A DNA stretch of 15,297 nucleotides, from contig JAJZRK010000062.1 in NCBI GenBank assembly GCA_021802745.1, positions 1 through 15,297 on the forward strand, in the 5' to 3' direction. This stretch comes from a bacterium (GTDB lineage: Bacteria > Gemmatimonadota > Gemmatimonadetes > Gemmatimonadales > Gemmatimonadaceae). Shown piece by piece: positions 15,281 to 15,297 of the stretch. The position numbers were made by a program, and so were the translations under genes. Within the stretch, counting starts at the first letter, position 1; the number at the start of each line of letters is the position of its first letter. A model generated the notes under the pieces. The model was not told the origin of the DNA. It searched no databases and saw nothing but the letters and a program-made list of their open reading frames with translations.

Positions 15281-15297
15281 ACCTCATGTGTGTCCTT

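Overview
The window comes from a high-GC chromosome, most likely a member of the Gemmatimonadota. That placement is an inference. It rests on the fused CcoN-CcoO subunit, the large secreted Asp-box (sortilin/VPS10-like) protein and the overall base composition; no rRNA or other phylogenetic marker is present. The window has three blocks.

Block 1 (1-7227, plus strand) is a cbb3-type cytochrome c oxidase operon that starts before the left edge. Its order is ccoNO (fused, 5'-truncated by the window), ccoQ, a short one-heme ccoP, ccoG, ccoH, a TauE/SafE-DsbD_2-type membrane protein, ccoI (copper P-type ATPase) and ccoS. ccoS is only 58 codons. Most junctions are 1-17 nt overlaps (TGATG, GTGA, ATGA). 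The exceptions are the short ccoQ-ccoP gap and an 80-nt ccoP-ccoG gap that holds a strong GC hairpin. The first genes encode the oxidase; the later ones encode copper delivery and assembly. A minus-strand DUF1801 gene converges on the operon.

Block 2 (about 7957-11589, minus strand) is a small chromosomal integron. It has an IntI-type tyrosine recombinase (10612-11589) and a candidate attI (GTTAGGC on the minus strand) about 70 nt beyond the 3' end of intI. Three gene cassettes follow: a solitary RES-domain toxin, a HigB/HigA-type toxin-antitoxin pair and a BrnT/BrnA pair. Two long imperfect palindromes (8642-8768 and 9597-9735), bounded by GCATAAC/GTTATGC-type cores, are attC sites. A third, decayed site follows brnA. 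All three terminal stop codons lie inside the attC core. intI is transcribed in the same direction as the cassettes and toward attI, the reverse of the textbook integron. Every cassette in the array carries a toxin or toxin-antitoxin gene. Both toxin-antitoxin pairs have a perfect palindrome just upstream, probably an autoregulatory operator.

Block 3 (11834-15103, minus strand) is one large gene for an exported 1089-residue protein with about 11 Asp-box repeats and a C-terminal beta/helical region. Upstream, at the right edge, are a tandem 9-mer repeat and a 20-bp-arm hairpin.

The most interesting element is the inverted-orientation integron whose cassettes are all toxin genes.
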